Positions 43,289 through 53,919 are shown, counted from the stretch's first letter. The stretch is 64,000 nucleotides of DNA from Belliella kenyensis (GCF_022549675.1 NZ_JAKZGR010000003.1:62001-126000); one strand, 5' to 3'. Made by a program: numbers and translations. Notes: a model not told the origin generated them from the letters alone.

Positions 43289-44638
43289 TTATAAATTAAG
43301 CGGATTGCCTAGGTAAAAATCTAATACTTTGACTCTAAAGATATAAGTGTACTTTGCTGTGACTAGATCAGCTTGCGCATTGAAAAGGTTGTTTTGGGCC
43401 AGTTGGTAATCTGCAAAGTTGATTGCCCCTGCATCAAATCGCTGCTTGGCGATACGGAAGGATTCATCCAAAGCTGATACCCTTACCAAAGATGATCTAT
43501 AGGCCTGATCAGCAGCGATTGCATTGGTGAAGGCAACTTCGATATCTTGCCTCAACTCATTTTTAACCTCAAATGCTGTAATCTCACTTAAGTTTCTTTG
43601 TAGCCTTGCACGTTGCAGACCAGCAGTATTTCTGAAGTTTGAGAATATCGGGATGCTCAATCGAACGCTGGCTGCTTGAGATAGGTTGTTTTCTAATTGT
43701 GTCACGAAAGGATCACGATCTCTTAGTAGTGGGTTGACATCTACATAGTTCGTGAAAACATCAGCACCAATACCAAGAGTAGGGTAGAATGCGCCTCTAG
43801 CTATTTTGATACCATACTCGGCACTTTCTACAGCTAATTGAGCAGCTTTGATTTGTGGTAAAATCTCTTTCGAAAGTTCATAAATCTCGTCAACGCTTTC
43901 TCCAGATAAGGCTACTGTTTCTACCGAAAGGTCGGGAGCAAGTACTTTTAAATGAGGGTCAAATGGCAGCTGCATCGCCTGCAATAAATTAAGCTTAGCA
44001 CCTCTGAGGGAGTTTTCAGCATTTAAAACTTCCAGTTCGTTGGTTGCATTTTGAGCTTGAAGATCAAGCTTATTGGCAAGTGGTAGAGAGCCCGCATCCA
44101 CTAATTTGGTGGTGTTCTCAAGTTGCTCTTTCGTTGAAGCCATTTGATTTCTAGCGATCTTCAATTGTTCTTCTGAGAAGATCACATTGATAAACAAGTT
44201 GATCACGTTCAAGGTGATATTGTTCTCTGTAGTCTTTACATTAAGTTTACTGACCTCAATGTCGCTTTTGGCTTGGTTGATTGTGTTGGTGATTTGCTGA
44301 CCTGCAAACAAAGTGAAATTGGTGCTTGCTGAAATATTTACGTTTCCAATCCTATTATTTTCAAAGAGGTTGGTCACGGGGTTGATCGAACGACCCCATC
44401 TGTACCCAGTAATTCCACCAGCTGAAAGAGAGGGTAGTCTTTGTCCTTGACTTTGAAGTAATGTGGCTTCATTTAGAGCCAAGTTGATCTCGCTTCTTTT
44501 TAGCGTAAGGTTGTTTTCTAAAGCAATTTCGATGCAGGTTTGGAGGTCTAATGCATCATACATACTTTCTTGAGCCCTTATACCTTGGCTAAGTAAAAAG
44601 AAAGAAAGCAGCAATTTTAAAGTGTACTTGTTTCTCAT
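43289..44638 (-). CDS. TolC-family outer-membrane channel
   Basis: A 449-residue protein with a signal peptide (cleaved near GIRA-QE) and two repeats of the outer-membrane efflux domain, each with long helices (for example LQTCIEIALENNLTLKRSEI and YELSKEILPQIKAAQLAVES). It forms the trimeric outer channel for the adaptor encoded eight bases downstream. Confidence 0.93.
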   Translation of the reverse strand: MRNKYTLKLLLSFFLLSQGIRAQESMYDALDLQTCIEIALENNLTLKRSEINLALNEATLLQSQGQRLPSLSAGGITGYRWGRSINPVTNLFENNRIGNVNISASTNFTLFAGQQITNTINQAKSDIEVSKLNVKTTENNITLNVINLFINVIFSEEQLKIARNQMASTKEQLENTTKLVDAGSLPLANKLDLQAQNATNELEVLNAENSLRGAKLNLLQAMQLPFDPHLKVLAPDLSVETVALSGESVDEIYELSKEILPQIKAAQLAVESAEYGIKIARGAFYPTLGIGADVFTNYVDVNPLLRDRDPFVTQLENNLSQAASVRLSIPIFSNFRNTAGLQRARLQRNLSEITAFEVKNELRQDIEVAFTNAIAADQAYRSSLVRVSALDESFRIAKQRFDAGAINFADYQLAQNNLFNAQADLVTAKYTYIFRVKVLDFYLGNPLNL

Positions 44639-44645
44639 GCTATAT

Positions 44646-45323
44646 TTATAAATCTATGTCTGGTATGTATATTAGTTCTTGAATCCAAGGGATACTTTTT
44701 AGGTATTCGATAGTGATCGGTTGCATACCAGAATCCATTTCTATGACATGGCAAGCTAGGTCATTTTTTCCTTTTCTAGATACTGACATGGTGGCTATAT
44801 TGGCTTTTTCTTGTGCTATGACACTAGAAATGAAAGCTATAGCCCCAGAAATATCTTGAGCTTTAATGATCAATGTGTGGGATTGTGCTGTGAAGTCAGC
44901 ATTGAAACCATCCACGTATGCAATATTGATCAGTCCACCGCCTAGACTTTCTCCAATGACCTCTACACTTTTGTCTTCTTTAAAAAGATTTAATTTTATC
45001 GTATTGGGATGGTAGATCGAGGCATTTCCTATCGATTTAAATTTATAGACTAAACCTTTCCTTTCCGCTTCTTCAAATGCAGTTCTAATCTTTGGGTCAT
45101 CAGTTTTGAAATCCATCAACCCACCTATAATGGCTTTATCACTTCCATGTCCCTCGTAGGTTCTCGCAAATGAATTGTAGAAAGTGATCTCTGCGCGGTC
45201 GGGAGTTCCCCCCAATACTCTGATTGCAGCTCTGGCGATTCGCACTACTCCTGCAGTATGCGAAGAGGACGGTCCTATCATTACTGGTCCTATCATATCA
45301 AATACACTGCTTTTTCCACTCAT
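44646..45323 (-). CDS. sdaAB: L-serine dehydratase, beta subunit
   Basis: A 225-residue protein with the beta-domain motif GPSSSHTAGVVRIARA near residue 16 and a C-terminal ACT domain (about 150-222, DISGAIAFISSVIAQEKANIATM). The iron-sulfur alpha subunit is a separate protein and is not encoded here. The holoenzyme converts serine to pyruvate and ammonia. The stop is seven bases before the TolC gene start, so the transcripts may be linked though the functions are not. Confidence 0.93.
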   Translation of the reverse strand: MSGKSSVFDMIGPVMIGPSSSHTAGVVRIARAAIRVLGGTPDRAEITFYNSFARTYEGHGSDKAIIGGLMDFKTDDPKIRTAFEEAERKGLVYKFKSIGNASIYHPNTIKLNLFKEDKSVEVIGESLGGGLINIAYVDGFNADFTAQSHTLIIKAQDISGAIAFISSVIAQEKANIATMSVSRKGKNDLACHVIEMDSGMQPITIEYLKSIPWIQELIYIPDIDL

Positions 45324-45478
45324 CTTAAACTTGGTTTTCCAATTTTTATGCTAAAATAGGATTTAATTTTAAGTCATTGTAAAAACGCTAGTTTAATACT
45401 GATGAATGGCTGTTTTTTAACATTATTTATTTTCTTTGTGCTTAATTAGTACTATACGAAATAATATTTTGTACGAAA

Positions 45479-46309
45479 ATGAACGGTTTTATGAACGTTA
45501 GTGATACAGTTATTCTTTCCAAGCTGAAGTCAAGCTTTTGGGAATCCACATCGTTTCAAGTTGCTAATCGAGGACTACTGTATGCAGACGGTATTTTCGA
45601 AACCATGATTTTCCATAATGGAAAATTTAGATTTAGGGAATTTCATCAGGAGCGAGTCTTAGAAGGCTGTGAAGCCTTAGGATTGAGAAAGGATTCTCTT
45701 AGCAGCTTTGAGCAGTTGGAGGTACTTTTAACTAACAAATGGTCTCATTCTGATCCTTGCAGGGTGAGGTGGACTATCTTTCGAAAAAGTGGAGGGAAGT
45801 ATGCTCCACTTTGTGACGAGGTAGAGGAACTTCTCCAGCTGGAGGCATATTATCCATCTAGCAAATCCAAAAAGAGTGCATTCGTGCATCCTACAATCAA
45901 ATTGCATGAATCCATGTTTAGCAGTTGCAAGACAATCAACGCTCTTCCATATGTGATAGCTAATAGAGATAGGCAGCTTCAAGGGTTCGAAGAAGTGCTG
46001 CTCCTTGATCATAGAGGATATCTTTCTGAGGCTGGAGCAGCAAATTTATTTTGGCAGACTGGTGGAAAATTCTACACCCCATCTCTATCCAACGGTTGTA
46101 TCAATGGAGTGGGTAGAAGGGTTATCTTATCTCACATGAAGTCAAAACATATCCCTTATGAAGAGGTCGATGCTACTTTGGAGTCTTTGTATGCAGCGGA
46201 TACTGTTTTTGTTAGCAACGTGACAGGTATCAGTTACCTGCATCAGGTTGGTAATCGGCTGCTAAAGCAATCAAAAGTGGCTTTTTTGGAACATTTGTTT
46301 GATTTTTAG
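45479..46309 (+). CDS. Class IV aminotransferase (PabC-like)
   Basis: A 276-residue PLP enzyme of fold type IV. The N-terminal NRGLLYADGIFETM is typical, the PLP lysine is in SSCKTINALPYV, and the loop EAGAANLFW and NGCINGVGRR follow. Family members are 4-amino-4-deoxychorismate lyase (PabC), branched-chain or D-amino-acid aminotransferases; the short length and folate gene thyA nearby favour PabC, without proof. The start may be ATG 45479 or 45491. Confidence 0.8.
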   Translation: MNGFMNVSDTVILSKLKSSFWESTSFQVANRGLLYADGIFETMIFHNGKFRFREFHQERVLEGCEALGLRKDSLSSFEQLEVLLTNKWSHSDPCRVRWTIFRKSGGKYAPLCDEVEELLQLEAYYPSSKSKKSAFVHPTIKLHESMFSSCKTINALPYVIANRDRQLQGFEEVLLLDHRGYLSEAGAANLFWQTGGKFYTPSLSNGCINGVGRRVILSHMKSKHIPYEEVDATLESLYAADTVFVSNVTGISYLHQVGNRLLKQSKVAFLEHLFDF

Positions 46310-46411
46310 AAGATTTAGTTACCCAATTTGTGAATTAAGATCACCACCATTCTAAACTATCAGCTGAACTTTTCTTAGCGAGCAGATCAAAAATAATTTG
46401 TCCAATTAGAC

Positions 46412-47206
46412 CTATACAGCAACTGGAGCTTTAATATGAGGATGTGGATCATATCCAATCAGCTCAAAATCTTCAAACTTGAACTCGAAAATATCTTTGA
46501 CTTCTGAATTGATTTTCATCGTAGGCAGGGGTCTGCACTCCCTGCTCAACTGGAGATGCGCTTGCTCCATGTGGTTGCTGTACAAATGTGCATCCCCAAA
46601 GGTATGAATAAATTCTCCCGGTTGTAAACCGCATACTTGCGCAATCATCATCGTAAAAAGTGCATAAGAAGCGATATTGAAGGGTACGCCTAAGAACACA
46701 TCTGCACTTCTTTGATATAGCTGACAGGAGAGTTGTCCATTGGCTACATAAAACTGAAACATAGTATGGCATGGAGGTAATGCCATATGGTCTACATCAG
46801 CTACATTCCAGGCAGAAACAATAAGCCGTCTACTATCTGGCTTATTTTTGATTTGATCTATGAGGTTTTTGATTTGATCTATTTCTCCACCTTTTCCATC
46901 TGGCCAATGCCTCCATTGATATCCATATACTGGGCCAAGGTCACCATTATCATCAGCCCATTCGTCCCAAATGCTTACTTTATTGTCATTGAGGTATTTG
47001 ATATTAGAATCACCTTTGAGAAACCAAAGCAATTCAATGATGATTGATCTTAGGTGGCATTTTTTTGTAGTGACCAAGGGGAACCCATCTTTTAAATTGA
47101 ATCTCATTTGGTATCCGAATACACTTTTGGTGCCTGTACCGGTGCGATCTCCTTTTTCTACACCATTGTCCAAAATATGTCTCATCAAGTCGTGGTACTG
47201 CTTCAT
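46412..47206 (-). CDS. thyA: Thymidylate synthase
   Basis: A 264-residue enzyme making dTMP from dUMP with methylene-THF. Catalytic Cys146 is in [13 protein letters not shown], with DRTGTGT at 20-26 and [11 protein letters not shown] upstream. Length equals the E. coli enzyme. The methyl donor is also a product of the glycine cleavage system (gcvT in this window). The gene is single. Confidence 0.97.
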   Translation of the reverse strand: MKQYHDLMRHILDNGVEKGDRTGTGTKSVFGYQMRFNLKDGFPLVTTKKCHLRSIIIELLWFLKGDSNIKYLNDNKVSIWDEWADDNGDLGPVYGYQWRHWPDGKGGEIDQIKNLIDQIKNKPDSRRLIVSAWNVADVDHMALPPCHTMFQFYVANGQLSCQLYQRSADVFLGVPFNIASYALFTMMIAQVCGLQPGEFIHTFGDAHLYSNHMEQAHLQLSRECRPLPTMKINSEVKDIFEFKFEDFELIGYDPHPHIKAPVAV

Positions 47207-47298
47207 TGCTTACGCTTTTTTTAGGGAGCGGCAATTTAAAAAGATTAATAGCAATCAAAAAGTGGTTTTTGGTTTATGTTTGTTTTCATCACAAAATT

Positions 47299-48702
47299 CT
47301 AAACTTGTTTTTTAAATTCATCAGTAGATTGTAAGCCTAGCTGCTCTTCTGTAGCTTTGGTGATCTTTCTGATTTTTTGGTCTAGCTTTTCAGCCTCGCT
47401 GAGTATATTGTTGAAAAATGACTGAATCTCAGACTCGTCCATGCTGTCGCGGTCAGTTTTTAGCATTTCTACTAATCCCATGATATTGGCAAGAGGACTT
47501 CTTACTTCATGAGATTGAATCCAAGCTATTTCTTTGAACTTCTCGTACTGAGCTCGGATTTTGGCGATTTGTTCTTTTGACTTTGTGATATCTTTGATAA
47601 GTTGAGTTACTCCGATCATCTGTTCGTTCGAATCATAGACTGGATAAAACATAAACTCGACCCATTGAAGTTTATTGTCATTTCTTAGCAGTTCTTTTTC
47701 AAAAACCTTTATTTCACCATGAAGTGCGGCTATAAAGTTAGGGTAAAATTCCTGTTCAATTTCTTTGAGTATAAAGTCTCTATAATCGACACCAATTGAA
47801 ATTCTTTTATTTGAGGTAGTTTGACAGTGCTTGATAGCTACTTTGTTAAATGCCATCACCTTGAATTCCTGATTGATTAAGATAATACAATCGGTAGTGC
47901 TGTTTAGTATAGCTTTTAACTTGTTTTCTGATTCTAGAAGTAAAAATTTAGCTTGTATTTCTCTGGTATTATCCCTTACAATTATCATAACGTTACTTTC
48001 AGAGGGAATAACAATTCCATAAAAGTAAAGGTCAAGCTCTTCATGGTACTCTTGAAAATCAATAATCTTATTGTTTGATTTAGACTCTTTGATCGCATTC
48101 CATAAGGGAGAAGCTTGGTTTTGGCTTTTGGAGAATTTGAAAGTGCTATTTTTTTCATCATCACTTTCTAAATTGAAGAGCTTTTCAGCAGCTTTGTTAG
48201 AATGAATAGTGTCTAAATGATCATTCAAACAAATAATGCAATCAGAAAGGAAATTGAAAACTTTATCGAATTGAAATTTTTTTATGGCTGGTCTTGGTAA
48301 ATCCTTTTCCCTTATGCTTACATCAAAACCCACCATAAGAATACCTAAAGGAAGATTTTGAGCACCTAAAATACTTGTAAAAGCCCATCTGGTCGAGACT
48401 TTTTGACCAGAAACTATGAGGTGATTTCGAAGATCTACTTGGAAGCTTTGCTCGGGGTTTTTGGTACATAATGATGCTGTATGGATGGCCAAATCTAAAT
48501 CTTCACTGACTATATATTCAAAAAATGATTTCCTTTCAAAATTGGCTTTTATGTTGAAAAACTTCTTACTAAAGTAATCATTTATATACAAAACTTTGCC
48601 TTCCATGTCTACAATAAGCACATAAAAAAGACCCGACTTGTAAATCCAGTCGGGCAAGTGATAGCCATACTCATTATGAGGTTGTTTTTCCTGCGGAGAC
48701 AA
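47299..48702 (-). CDS. PAS/HisKA signalling protein without ATPase domain
   Basis: A 467-residue protein with about three PAS domains (roughly 25-125, 145-255 and 262-375) and a HisKA dimerisation domain whose phospho-acceptor His398 is in QSHEVRSPLANIMGL. The protein stops about 45 residues after a second helix and has no HATPase_c domain; no catalytic domain is found in the adjacent gene either. It may be phosphorylated by another kinase or act as a scaffold. No membrane segment is present, so it is probably cytosolic. Truncation by mutation cannot be excluded but the C-terminus looks tidy. Confidence 0.82.
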   Translation of the reverse strand: MSPQEKQPHNEYGYHLPDWIYKSGLFYVLIVDMEGKVLYINDYFSKKFFNIKANFERKSFFEYIVSEDLDLAIHTASLCTKNPEQSFQVDLRNHLIVSGQKVSTRWAFTSILGAQNLPLGILMVGFDVSIREKDLPRPAIKKFQFDKVFNFLSDCIICLNDHLDTIHSNKAAEKLFNLESDDEKNSTFKFSKSQNQASPLWNAIKESKSNNKIIDFQEYHEELDLYFYGIVIPSESNVMIIVRDNTREIQAKFLLLESENKLKAILNSTTDCIILINQEFKVMAFNKVAIKHCQTTSNKRISIGVDYRDFILKEIEQEFYPNFIAALHGEIKVFEKELLRNDNKLQWVEFMFYPVYDSNEQMIGVTQLIKDITKSKEQIAKIRAQYEKFKEIAWIQSHEVRSPLANIMGLVEMLKTDRDSMDESEIQSFFNNILSEAEKLDQKIRKITKATEEQLGLQSTDEFKKQV

Positions 48703-48912
48703 TGAAATAAGTGGTTTGGGTGATTAACTTCTTGATTTGGAGTACAAAAGTTACGACAAATATCCATGATCTAAATATTATTGAATAAATCTTTCTTGAT
48801 AATAGAGTAAGTTACATTTAATTATTTTTGAAATACAAAATAATTATTTTGAAAAACGCAAAGATATCAAAATAGAATTTTGTGTTGAAAAATTAGTTAA
48901 AAACCAAACCTT
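48703..48912. other. AT-rich intergenic region
   Basis: Between the PAS/HisKA gene start and the TIGR03643 gene end, both on the minus strand. It contains repeated AATTATTTT tracts, no open frame and no clear terminator. Likely promoter for the PAS/HisKA gene. Confidence 0.4.
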
Positions 48913-49200
48913 CTAGGGTCTTTTGCTTATTTTATTACCCGAAATACTTTTTTGTCTTGAGCATTTGAACCTTGTAAGTAGTTTTCTGTTTTTGGAAGCA
49001 TGTTTTGTCTTCCGACCTTGAACCCTTGCACGCCACATCTTAAAGGAGGACGTCTTCATGGTTTTTCTCATGATTTCAATCACTTCTTTTTCTGAAACTC
49101 CAAACTGATTATTGATCGCATCAAAAGTGGTACGGTCTTCCCATGCCATTTCTACAATTCTGTCAACTTCTTCTGCTGACAATATTTTTCTCTTTTTCAT
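48913..49200 (-). CDS. TIGR03643 family protein
   Basis: A 95-residue basic protein with the TIGR03643 pattern: VDRIVEMAWEDRTTFDAI, a helix-turn-helix-like middle (FGVSEKEVIEIMRK), SFKMWRARVQGRKTKH and TRFKCSRQ. The family is small and uncharacterised; members lie beside photolyase or cryptochrome genes in several phyla, as here, where a photolyase-like gene diverges 54 bases away. A role in light-dependent repair or its control is inferred. Confidence 0.85.
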   Translation of the reverse strand: MKKRKILSAEEVDRIVEMAWEDRTTFDAINNQFGVSEKEVIEIMRKTMKTSSFKMWRARVQGRKTKHASKNRKLLTRFKCSRQKSISGNKISKRP

Positions 49201-49253
49201 TCTAAAGGCCTTATTTAGGTCAAACTTTGTCGAATTCTAAATGTTTATGCATT

Positions 49254-50723
49254 ATGCAAAAATTGAATGTGGTATGGTTCAAGAGAGATCTTCGATTGAG
49301 TGATCATGAACCTTTGAAAATGGCCATAGCATCAGGAGAACCGCTGATTTTGGTGTGCTTTTTTGAGCCTCAATTGTTGAATTCGTCAGTCAGTGATGAG
49401 AGGCACTGGAGATTTGTATATCAAAGCTTGCTAGATATGAATTCTCAACTAATCGAGTTTGGAACTCAGGTATATTGTTTGTACGCTGATCCAGAAGTTT
49501 TTTTTGAAGATTTGCATAAAAAATATGCAATAGGCAAGGTGTTTTCTCATTTGGAAACGGGCATTCGGATTACTTTTGATCGAGACCTGAGAGTTGGGAG
49601 CTTTTTTGAAGAAAGTGGGATCAAATGGGTCGAATACGCCCAGCAAGGTGTACAGCGGGGAAGAAAGCACCGGAAGAACTGGTCTTCGGCATGGTATGAG
49701 CAGATGAACAAACCCTTGCAGAATCCTGATTTGAGTATGGGAGTTTTTGGGAAGCTTGATGAAGTAATGTGTTCTAAATATTGCATGAATGATATTCCCC
49801 AATCTTGGCGAATATCACATCCTAAAATGCAGGAAGGTGGGGAACGAATGGCTTCTAAATATCTACATTCTTTTTTGCATGATAGGGTGAAAAATTACAG
49901 TCTACATATATCAAAGCCCGAAGCGAGTAGGAGAGGTTGTAGCAGGTTATCACCATATTTGGCTTGGGGGAATTTATCTATCAGGCAAGTCTATCAAGCT
50001 TCGGAAGTAGTTCGCAAAAGTGGAAAGCAGAAGAGAAATATTCTGAATTTTCAATCCAGGTTACGTTGGCATTGTCATTTTATACAGAAATTTGAAATGG
50101 AATGCCGCATGGAAAATGAGCATGTCAATAGGGGATTTGAACTTATACAAAAGCCTTACGAAGCTGACAAAGTTAAAGCTTGGGAATTAGGGAATACGGG
50201 CTATCCTTTAGTCGATGCCTGTATTCGATGTCTGAAAGAGACGGGTTACTTGAATTTTAGAATGAGAGCAATGATTGTTTCATTCCTTACGCATCACTTA
50301 TATCAAGATTGGAGAGTGGGAAAGGATTTTTTGGCACGTCAGTTTTTGGATTATGAGCCTGGAATACATTATCCTCAGCTTCAGATGCAAGCTGGCGTGA
50401 CTGGTATCAATACAGTCCGGATATATAATCCCATCAAGCAATCCTACGACCATGATCCTGACGGTGTATTTATTAAAAAATGGGTGCCTGAACTTGAGAA
50501 AGTTCCCGTAACATTGATTCACGAACCATGGAAGATCACCCAGATCGAGCAAGAGATGTTGGGTTTCAGGCTTGGGATAGATTATCCGATGCCGATCGTA
50601 GATTTCGAAACAGCCTCCAAGCATGCTAGAGAAAAGTTATGGGCTGCACAGCGACTTCCTGCAGTGGTGGAGGAAGCTAAGCGTGTATTAAGTTTTCATA
50701 CCATGGCTGGAAGGAAGGTGTAA
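49254..50723 (+). CDS. Divergent cryptochrome/photolyase-like flavoprotein
   Basis: A 489-residue protein of the photolyase/cryptochrome superfamily, starting at ATG 49254 ([14 protein letters not shown]). The antenna domain is at 1-130 and the FAD domain about 200-470, with [13 protein letters not shown] and [21 protein letters not shown]. The segment aligned with E. coli ANNGGWQW reads IHYPQLQM: the FAD-proximal tryptophan of the electron-transfer chain and the flavin-contacting Asn are replaced. The overall family remains sure, but DNA repair activity is not. It diverges from the TIGR03643 gene. Confidence 0.85.
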   Translation: MQKLNVVWFKRDLRLSDHEPLKMAIASGEPLILVCFFEPQLLNSSVSDERHWRFVYQSLLDMNSQLIEFGTQVYCLYADPEVFFEDLHKKYAIGKVFSHLETGIRITFDRDLRVGSFFEESGIKWVEYAQQGVQRGRKHRKNWSSAWYEQMNKPLQNPDLSMGVFGKLDEVMCSKYCMNDIPQSWRISHPKMQEGGERMASKYLHSFLHDRVKNYSLHISKPEASRRGCSRLSPYLAWGNLSIRQVYQASEVVRKSGKQKRNILNFQSRLRWHCHFIQKFEMECRMENEHVNRGFELIQKPYEADKVKAWELGNTGYPLVDACIRCLKETGYLNFRMRAMIVSFLTHHLYQDWRVGKDFLARQFLDYEPGIHYPQLQMQAGVTGINTVRIYNPIKQSYDHDPDGVFIKKWVPELEKVPVTLIHEPWKITQIEQEMLGFRLGIDYPMPIVDFETASKHAREKLWAAQRLPAVVEEAKRVLSFHTMAGRKV

Positions 50724-50746
50724 AGGGAAATAGCAAGCAATTTTTG

Positions 50747-52927
50747 TTACTCACTTTCTCCCGGTCTATACCTTGCTCTTGCATGATTTAATACATCTTC
50801 TCTGTAGTAATTGACTTCTTTGAATTCTCCTTTACTGTACATTTCGGCCTGATCCACAAAATGTGGTGAAAATGGATTGCCACTTTGTCCACCTGCAAGG
50901 AGTGATTTTGCCCTGACTTTCTCGCCAAACTCTACAGCCGCTACAAAGCTATTGCCCACATTTCCGTACCACTTCTTGGTGTTTGGATAAGCACGACTGC
51001 CGTAGGCAGCAAGAGATCCCCACACAGAGGCATTGTAGCCTATAGGTAGGCTAGGAAGCTCATCATAAAACTTGCCCTGAATGTCGTTTGTCACACGCTG
51101 AAACCTATTGATCTCACCCCAAGGTGTGTTCCAAGTGCCAAAATCATCCACCAACTTATCTATGGCTTGTTCGAATGCCTCAAGCTTCTCTTCATTACTT
51201 AGCGCTTCTGTGATAAAGTCAAAAATATAAGTGTCCCATGCTCTCTCTTTATTTCTGATAGAAGCCATCAATTGATTTCCCCAAAACACAGCCAAGGATG
51301 TTCCTACAGACGATACTCCTGTTTTCAAATCCCATTCTGAAAGGATATCGATAGGGTCTTTGAGTTTACTTTTCTTTGTGTCATGCGTAGGGAGTTCATG
51401 GTAAGCTTTTATCAAAGAAGGTACTAGCCTCTCGAAGGCCATCAAAGTAGGCTCATAGGCAACATCTCTGATCAATTGTTCCAAAGTCAGCTCTTTTACA
51501 TCAGAAAGTATCCTTACAGCATTGATTCCTCGGGCATTCTCTACGTCCCATGCAACATAAGCGGGATAATCAGTCCTTTTTGGACTATCTTTTCCCAGTG
51601 CATTGAAGGGATCTGAGTTGCAATGCTGGATCCAGCCATTGCTAGGGTTTTCTATGTAGATGATTTCTTCAATCTCATGTAGTCCTTGCCAATCTGTGGC
51701 AGGATTGCTGCCATCTACTACGTTTCTCCAATCAAACTGTGGATCTCTCTTAGGGATGAAATTCCCATGATAATAGGCTATCGTTCCATCTTTATCAGCG
51801 TATACGGTGCTATTTGAGGAGTTGGTTTTGAGGTTCGTATTGGCTTTGAACTCTTCATGATTTTTGGTTTTGGTACGTTTGTAAGATTGCGTGAGTGCTT
51901 TTTCTCTTTCTACCATCAAGGCTATAGCTATCCACTTATCATCTTCTGACCTGATCACAGGGCCGTGATGTGAATAGAAGGCTGTGAACTCTTGTTCAAG
52001 CAGTTCATTACCTTCTTTATACTTAACAGTGATTTTTTTCTCGGTAAAAGGTCTCCAGTTTTTTCCAAATTTGTAATGATACTTTCCTTTTCGCTTTTCA
52101 ACTGTGAGTGCGTAGTGATCTATGGCGTCAGCTTTGGCAGAAGTATGCATCCAGCCATTGTATTCGCTGAATCCTTGGTAGATAAAAAACTGCCCCCAAG
52201 TAACTGCACCATAGGCATTCAACCCCTCTTCGCTGACCATATGAACTTCTGGCCTGAAATAGAAAGAGGTATGTGGATTGATCATCAGCATGGCATTTCC
52301 AGATTTGGTTAGCTTAGGGGCTATCGCAAATCCATTGGATCCTCGAGGATCTTCTTCCCAATCTCTTTCTGTATAAGATAGAAGTTGATGAGATTTTTCA
52401 CCATAAAATGATTTGAGTCCATTTGCTGAAATGGTTTCAATGTCTCCACCAATACTTCCCTCACTGAATGTTAGCGCCATCCAAGGTTCAAATTGACTGA
52501 TAAGCTTCGGCTGGACTTCGGGGTGGGTGTGGAGGAAGTAGTTGATTCCAGCTGCCCAAGCATCCATGAGGGATTTTAGCCATTGGGGGCTGTTTTGATA
52601 CTCTTCTTTCACCACTTCTGGATCAATGTAAAGTTTCATCCTCAGGTCAATGTAAAGCTGAGAAATACCTTCTACTTCTGCCATTCTGCCCATGGCGTTG
52701 ATATAATTCGTTTCTACCCTGTTGAAATCATCTTCGCACTGGGCGTAGATCATCCCAAAGACAGCGTCAGCATCTGTTTTGCCATAGATGTGTGGTACGC
52801 CCCATTGATCTCTGATGATCTCTGTACGGCTGGCATAGCTTTCCCATATCGATAGGTCTGTTTGAGCAAATACGGAATGTGAAAAGATAAGTGCAATTAG
52901 CTGTAAGAAGTAGAGAATTTTACGCAT
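50747..52927 (-). CDS. Penicillin acylase-family N-terminal-nucleophile hydrolase
   Basis: A 726-residue exported Ntn amidohydrolase (signal peptide cleaved near VFA-Q at 20-22). Autocatalytic cleavage should occur before Ser197 in DPRGSNGFAIAP, splitting an alpha from a beta chain. DQWGVPHIYG at about 40-49 and the Asn-rich NPHTSF also match. Relatives hydrolyse penicillin G, cephalosporin side chains or acyl-homoserine lactones. Substrate is undetermined; quorum quenching is one possibility. Confidence 0.9.
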   Translation of the reverse strand: MRKILYFLQLIALIFSHSVFAQTDLSIWESYASRTEIIRDQWGVPHIYGKTDADAVFGMIYAQCEDDFNRVETNYINAMGRMAEVEGISQLYIDLRMKLYIDPEVVKEEYQNSPQWLKSLMDAWAAGINYFLHTHPEVQPKLISQFEPWMALTFSEGSIGGDIETISANGLKSFYGEKSHQLLSYTERDWEEDPRGSNGFAIAPKLTKSGNAMLMINPHTSFYFRPEVHMVSEEGLNAYGAVTWGQFFIYQGFSEYNGWMHTSAKADAIDHYALTVEKRKGKYHYKFGKNWRPFTEKKITVKYKEGNELLEQEFTAFYSHHGPVIRSEDDKWIAIALMVEREKALTQSYKRTKTKNHEEFKANTNLKTNSSNSTVYADKDGTIAYYHGNFIPKRDPQFDWRNVVDGSNPATDWQGLHEIEEIIYIENPSNGWIQHCNSDPFNALGKDSPKRTDYPAYVAWDVENARGINAVRILSDVKELTLEQLIRDVAYEPTLMAFERLVPSLIKAYHELPTHDTKKSKLKDPIDILSEWDLKTGVSSVGTSLAVFWGNQLMASIRNKERAWDTYIFDFITEALSNEEKLEAFEQAIDKLVDDFGTWNTPWGEINRFQRVTNDIQGKFYDELPSLPIGYNASVWGSLAAYGSRAYPNTKKWYGNVGNSFVAAVEFGEKVRAKSLLAGGQSGNPFSPHFVDQAEMYSKGEFKEVNYYREDVLNHARARYRPGESE

Positions 52928-53058
52928 GAGGGAGGGGTTTTGTGAATGTATGCTGTTGGTGTAATCGGAATGCTCTCGCTTTGTTATTCTGATCAGTCTA
53001 TGTTCTAAAATAAAAATGAGTCCAAATCACCGTTTAATTAGGGATTTGAACTCAAACT

Positions 53059-53919
53059 TTATTTGCTTTTCTGTTTTTCAAAAACTTGATTGACGAAAAG
53101 TATATGAAATGGTAATGCATCTGTCCAATAATCCCAAGTGTGAGCTCCAGGTCGCTCTATATATTGGTGCGGTGTGCCATTGTCAAGTAAGAGTTGGTGA
53201 AGCTGTCTGTTAGTTTCTATCAGAAAATCATCTATGCCGCAATCTATCAGTAGCTCTATGCCATTTTCCTTCATCTGATCGACAAGTCCTACGGCGGTAT
53301 ATTCACTGAAAGGATAGTCGTAATTGATTTCTCCTAGCATTTCCTGTTGACTCTTTTTTCTTTCGGCTTGGGTCGCCTCATTGCCTACCCATGTTCTCAC
53401 GTCTATATTCATCACGCCACTCATAGAGCCAGCGGCAATGAAGAGGTCAGGGTTCTTTGCTGAAATCATCATCGCTCCGTGTCCTCCCATAGAAAGTCCC
53501 ACGATGCCTCTTGATTTCCTGTCGTTGATCGTCGGGAAGTTCGCATCTACATAAGGTATGAGTTCCTTGCTGATATATGTCTCATACTTGACCGAGTCCA
53601 TGAGTGGGCTATCATAGTAGTAAGAAAAAGGTGCTACACCAGGAGTTATAAGAATGATTTGGTACAAGTCAGCTAAGTCTTGAAGCAAATTGGGTTTTCT
53701 GACATTTCTATGCCAGTCCAGATAGCCACCCCATGCACCATGAAGCACATATACAGAGGGGAACTCTTGATCTTTTTCCTCGCTACCAGATGGCTTGACC
53801 ACGGTGGCTTTGAGGGATTTCTTCATCGCTTGGCTATATACTTCTATGGTGTCAGTTTTTGCTTGGCTGATACCTCCGCTTAGCAATAGTATTAAAAATG
53901 TAAGTTTTAGTAGTTTCAT
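53059..53919 (-). CDS. Secreted esterase of the alpha/beta hydrolase fold
   Basis: A 286-residue protein starting at the ATG complemented at 53917-53919, which yields a clear signal peptide (MKLLKLTF to SQA-K). The nucleophile serine is in GIVGLSMGGHGAMM, oxyanion motif LHGAWGGYLDW, and the catalytic His in PGAHTWDYW. It belongs to the esterase D / feruloyl esterase-like group (S-formylglutathione hydrolase and mycolyltransferase relatives). Signal and fold suggest cleavage of acyl or feruloyl esters outside the cytosol. Confidence 0.87.
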   Translation of the reverse strand: MKLLKLTFLILLLSGGISQAKTDTIEVYSQAMKKSLKATVVKPSGSEEKDQEFPSVYVLHGAWGGYLDWHRNVRKPNLLQDLADLYQIILITPGVAPFSYYYDSPLMDSVKYETYISKELIPYVDANFPTINDRKSRGIVGLSMGGHGAMMISAKNPDLFIAAGSMSGVMNIDVRTWVGNEATQAERKKSQQEMLGEINYDYPFSEYTAVGLVDQMKENGIELLIDCGIDDFLIETNRQLHQLLLDNGTPHQYIERPGAHTWDYWTDALPFHILFVNQVFEKQKSK

